A stretch of DNA of 64,000 nucleotides, from NCBI GenBank assembly GCA_950295325.1, contig OX485804.1, positions 6,696,001 to 6,760,000 on the forward strand. Direction: 5' to 3'. Within the stretch, counting starts at the first letter, position 1; each line of letters begins with the position of its first letter. Source of the DNA: Polytrichum commune (lineage: Eukaryota > Streptophyta > Polytrichopsida > Polytrichales > Polytrichaceae). The notes under the pieces were generated by a model that was given only the letters and a program-made list of their open reading frames with translations, ran no database searches and had not been told where the DNA came from. This document shows positions 60,793 to 64,000 of this stretch, piece by piece. A program made the translations under genes and the position numbers.

Positions 60793-63700
60793 TCATGTTC
60801 TACTCCCTGAACTGATTGTGATGTATCGGTTTATGAAAGACCCACTGTTAACAGTAAAAACCTTTTACATTACCGTGGTAGGGTAACAGTAGAAGGGTGC
60901 AAGCACGGCTCCAGTACACTAAAACCATACATTTTTCAATCAAACTCATAAAAGTAGTAGCAAAGAGTTCTTTAAATTGGAAATTTTTTTTCATGGTGAC
61001 CTTTATTGTTGTGTTGAATGCTCAAATATAGAATATCAAGTTGAGATTTTCAAAGCTTATCATCAAAGGTGATGCTCAAAAGAAATGGCTAAATCTAGTT
61101 TTGAACGTAAATTTCATGATCTTGAATATTAAAAAGTTGGATTTCCTTCTTTCTTCATATTTATTGAATACATTATAAAATTGAAGGCATCATTACATAA
61201 ATATGTAGGAAAACATCATATTTCAAACCAATTTTAGACAATTGCATGTTCATAATACTTACTTGCACACCACTTGCACCGTATTTGAAAATATGTAGAC
61301 TTTTCTTGAAAAATAATTCTATAACATAAATTGTTTGACTTTGTAGGTTAATGTGTTTTCAAATGTTTAATATTTTTTCCCTTCACAAAATTCAAATTTA
61401 GTATATGGTTTTAAATCACTTTCATGTAAACTTGTGCAATATAATAGAGTTATGTACTTGACCGTGCTTGTGCCCCTTGGTCAAACTAACCTCCATCCAT
61501 TGAAGCTTCTTGAGTGAGGTTTCTTCATGAAGTTCCATGAGTTCAAATCTCAATATGGTTTACAACCGGGAATTCAAATGGCAAGTTGTTAATTGCATGG
61601 ATGGACAAAAATGCCTCATCTAGGTCTCATCGTTTTGACTTCACCGAAGACCAAATTATTAGTTGATGTACCAACCTCCCACATTCAATTCACCCAATAT
61701 ACTAGCAAAATATGCTCACCCCTCCGACCATTTCCTCCATAGTGATAGACATAACAAAGGCTTTGACCACCTCTGTAAAATTCTCCTCTCAAATCACCAC
61801 ACTTCATGAAAATACCTCACTAAAGGAAAAATTTCACAATGTTGCTCATCATAATCACCAAACACTTAAACATCCCACAAAACCAATTAAAAAATAATGT
61901 GGATAAAACTACAAAGCATGGCTACCATTCCCTCTCCATCATCCTTGAAAAAAACATCAAAAAAAGAATGAGATCCATTGACCCCCAACAAAACCTTACA
62001 ATCAATACGGGGAACATTACTTCAAGAGCCAACATCTTTGAAGTCACAACTTCTAGTGGAGGATAATATTTTCACATGTAAAAGTATATCTTAGAATGGA
62101 ATTCTCAAGGTTCAAATTATAGGCCTTCTCAACAACACAAGAATAATGCATCCCACAATGCATCGTATTCGTAAATCAACACCAACACACACACACACAC
62201 CCAACACAACAATATACTAAAAACATTTTCATCCCCACCCCACATGCTTTTTGTTTGATCTTTGTCATTTGTGTCTTTGTTTAGCCCAATTGGGTCAATC
62301 CATGTCATTCATAGAGCCTACCACTAAAACTTTTACAAAACTCTTTAAACATAAAATACTCTTCATTTATGCTTGCTTCCTCATGAAGGTGGGTTTAAAT
62401 CAATTCATCAATACAATTCACACACTACAACAACACGAATCATTTATAGGACTCTTCAAAATTCCTAACAATAAATGATATGTAAAATACTCTTCATAGA
62501 CTTGTGCGGTTCATAACTGAGGTGAAATTATCCCCATGCAAACTTTGTTGTCACTTATGTAATTTAGAACTATATGTCTAATGCACACCTCTTGCATGTG
62601 CATTTATTTAAGAAACACTTATGATTGTAGCCAACATTGGTACAACACTACTGATGTAGTGTCCCCTTGTGGTGTTCTTGTACAATTTTGCATCAAAAAT
62701 AATATAAATAGATAATATTGTAGTGGAATGCCCATGGCAACTTCACCACTTGGGAAGGCCTTGCCAACCTATGGTGATAGTTCCAACATTCAAAATACCT
62801 CAATTTGTTTCAATGAGTGTGTACATCGCTAGTTCCAAAGTTTTCAAAATTGTTGTGGCATAATGTAATTTGTAGCAATCACATGTTCCAATATTTATGA
62901 TTATACATGTTTAAAATAATGTGCATTGCGAAAACAAATATTGGTATACTATTAATGAGTTTAAAGTACCTACTCAATTTTTATATTTTCTACTCATAGA
63001 CAAGCATTGGTGACGCAAGAAGGATATCGATTTCATGCATTCGTGAATTATCGATCATGACCATGTTCAGTGACAAGTTGTTGAACTATGCGGTCTACAA
63101 GGGAAGCTAAGACATGAGTGATAAGCGGTGAGCAGTGAGTGGTGAGCGATAATACATGAGTGGTAAGTGGTAACATGTGAGCAATAAAGTCAATTATAGT
63201 AAAATTTCATGACTATAGGGGGTCATAACTTAAACTTGGTACTATGTTTATTTAGTATATTTAATTTTCTATATATTATCAAAAATTTGAGAACGCAAGG
63301 GAACCTATTACCTTGGACTACTAGAAAAGTATTCAATTAATTGCTAATTTTTATTGTATCAATTTAAAACATTGTTGCATGCAACCAAAGTAGACTAGAA
63401 ATAATGAAAGTCGTCAACTACCATTTTCCAACATTATGATGAACACTATACTAGCATCACTACTTGTGTTCAACAACATTGATAAGCTCAAACAGTCACA
63501 TGACCTCATTGTAGGTATATGTTGGAGCATGGAAAAACTTGTCGTTGTCGTAATTTGCTTTGGATAGAAATTTGAAATCATAGTACATATGTTTGCATTC
63601 AACCCATTTTCCTTTCTTTCCCAAAGCCATGAAAGACAATTGCATGAAGTCCAAGCATGTGCATTATGGGATGTCACCAATTGTGACACAATGGGAGTTA

Positions 63701-64000
63701 TCATCCTTGGAGATAATGTTGACTATCATTCTAAATCCTTGATATGGAATGGCCATGACTCCAACAACATAGTATCCATTCGTAAGTCTGACACTCTCCC
63801 ATTTGTTTTGGTGATTTGATGTTGGTGTTGTTGGATTATAACCATTTCTCCAAATTATCTTGATTGTTTGACATTTGTAGCTTGAGAAGTGCCCATTCAG
63901 TGTCTAACATTTACAATTTCATTTTGCAAAAAAAAATACAAATAAAAAATAAATTCAGATAAAATTTGGTGTGATTGCTCCTCCAAGTTTTATGATTTAG
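60793..64000. other. AT-rich intergenic to window end, no gene recognised
   Basis: Contains an (AC)n tract near 62181-62200 and a degenerate short array at 63108-63185 built on GTGAGCGATAA / GAGTGGTAAGTGGTAA units. ORFs at 61712-62066 and 63414-63819 have no recognisable domain. Confidence 0.4.
63108..63185 (+). repeat. Degenerate GTGAGYGGTAA-type minisatellite
   Basis: GAGTGATAAGCGGTGAGCAG, GTGAGTGGTGAGCGATAATA, CATGAGTGGTAAGTGGTAAC and ATGTGAGCAATAA follow one another as roughly 8-12-bp variant units. Confidence 0.6.

Overview
This is nuclear DNA of a land plant. The evidence is four intron-split genes that all read through consistent GT-AG junctions: an authentic histidine phosphotransfer protein (AHP), a FAM91 protein, a Yippee zinc protein, and an ABI3/VP1-type B3 transcription factor, a family specific to plants. 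The gaps between genes are AT-rich and full of short non-autonomous transposons. The divergent B1 and B2 domains and the short ABI3 model suggest a lineage outside the flowering plants (bryophyte, lycophyte or fern), but I cannot fix it from sequence alone. No prokaryotic operon, CRISPR array or rRNA was seen.

Layout. 1-8.3 kb: intergenic, with a tRNA-derived SINE-like copy at the very start and a MITE at 6.5-7.0 kb. 8.38-10.95 kb, minus strand: AHP in six coding exons, 148 aa, with its GA-rich leader up to about 11.6 kb. 11.7-35.3 kb: a repeat-dominated desert with no gene I can support. It holds three families of terminal-inverted-repeat elements, a second SINE-like copy, a 298-bp three-copy tandem array, a degenerate three-unit array, a 1.7-kb TIR-bounded element with GC-rich cargo, and a 271-bp element with a perfect 8-bp target duplication. 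35.39-35.84 kb: a pogo/Emigrant-like MITE just upstream of the gene cluster. 37.3-42.1 kb, plus: FAM91, nine coding exons, 913 aa. 43.3-44.75 kb, plus: Yippee-like, two exons, C-X2-C-X52-C-X2-C. 48.7-51.7 kb: more MITEs, including a 332-bp foldback with arms of about 120 bp. 53.4-59.7 kb, plus: ABI3/VP1-like gene with B1, B2 and B3 domains. 60-64 kb: intergenic, with unrecognised or decayed ORFs.

Working together: the genes are independently transcribed and do not form a pathway unit. AHP relays phosphate from cytokinin/osmosensing histidine kinases to response regulators. The ABI3-like factor is expected to act in ABA-dependent desiccation and dormancy programmes. FAM91 is expected at the trans-Golgi/endosome tether. 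The Yippee protein has no settled role. The most distinctive content is the density and variety of small, structurally intact non-autonomous elements, several with identifiable TIRs and target-site duplications, and the many long poly-G/poly-C runs.
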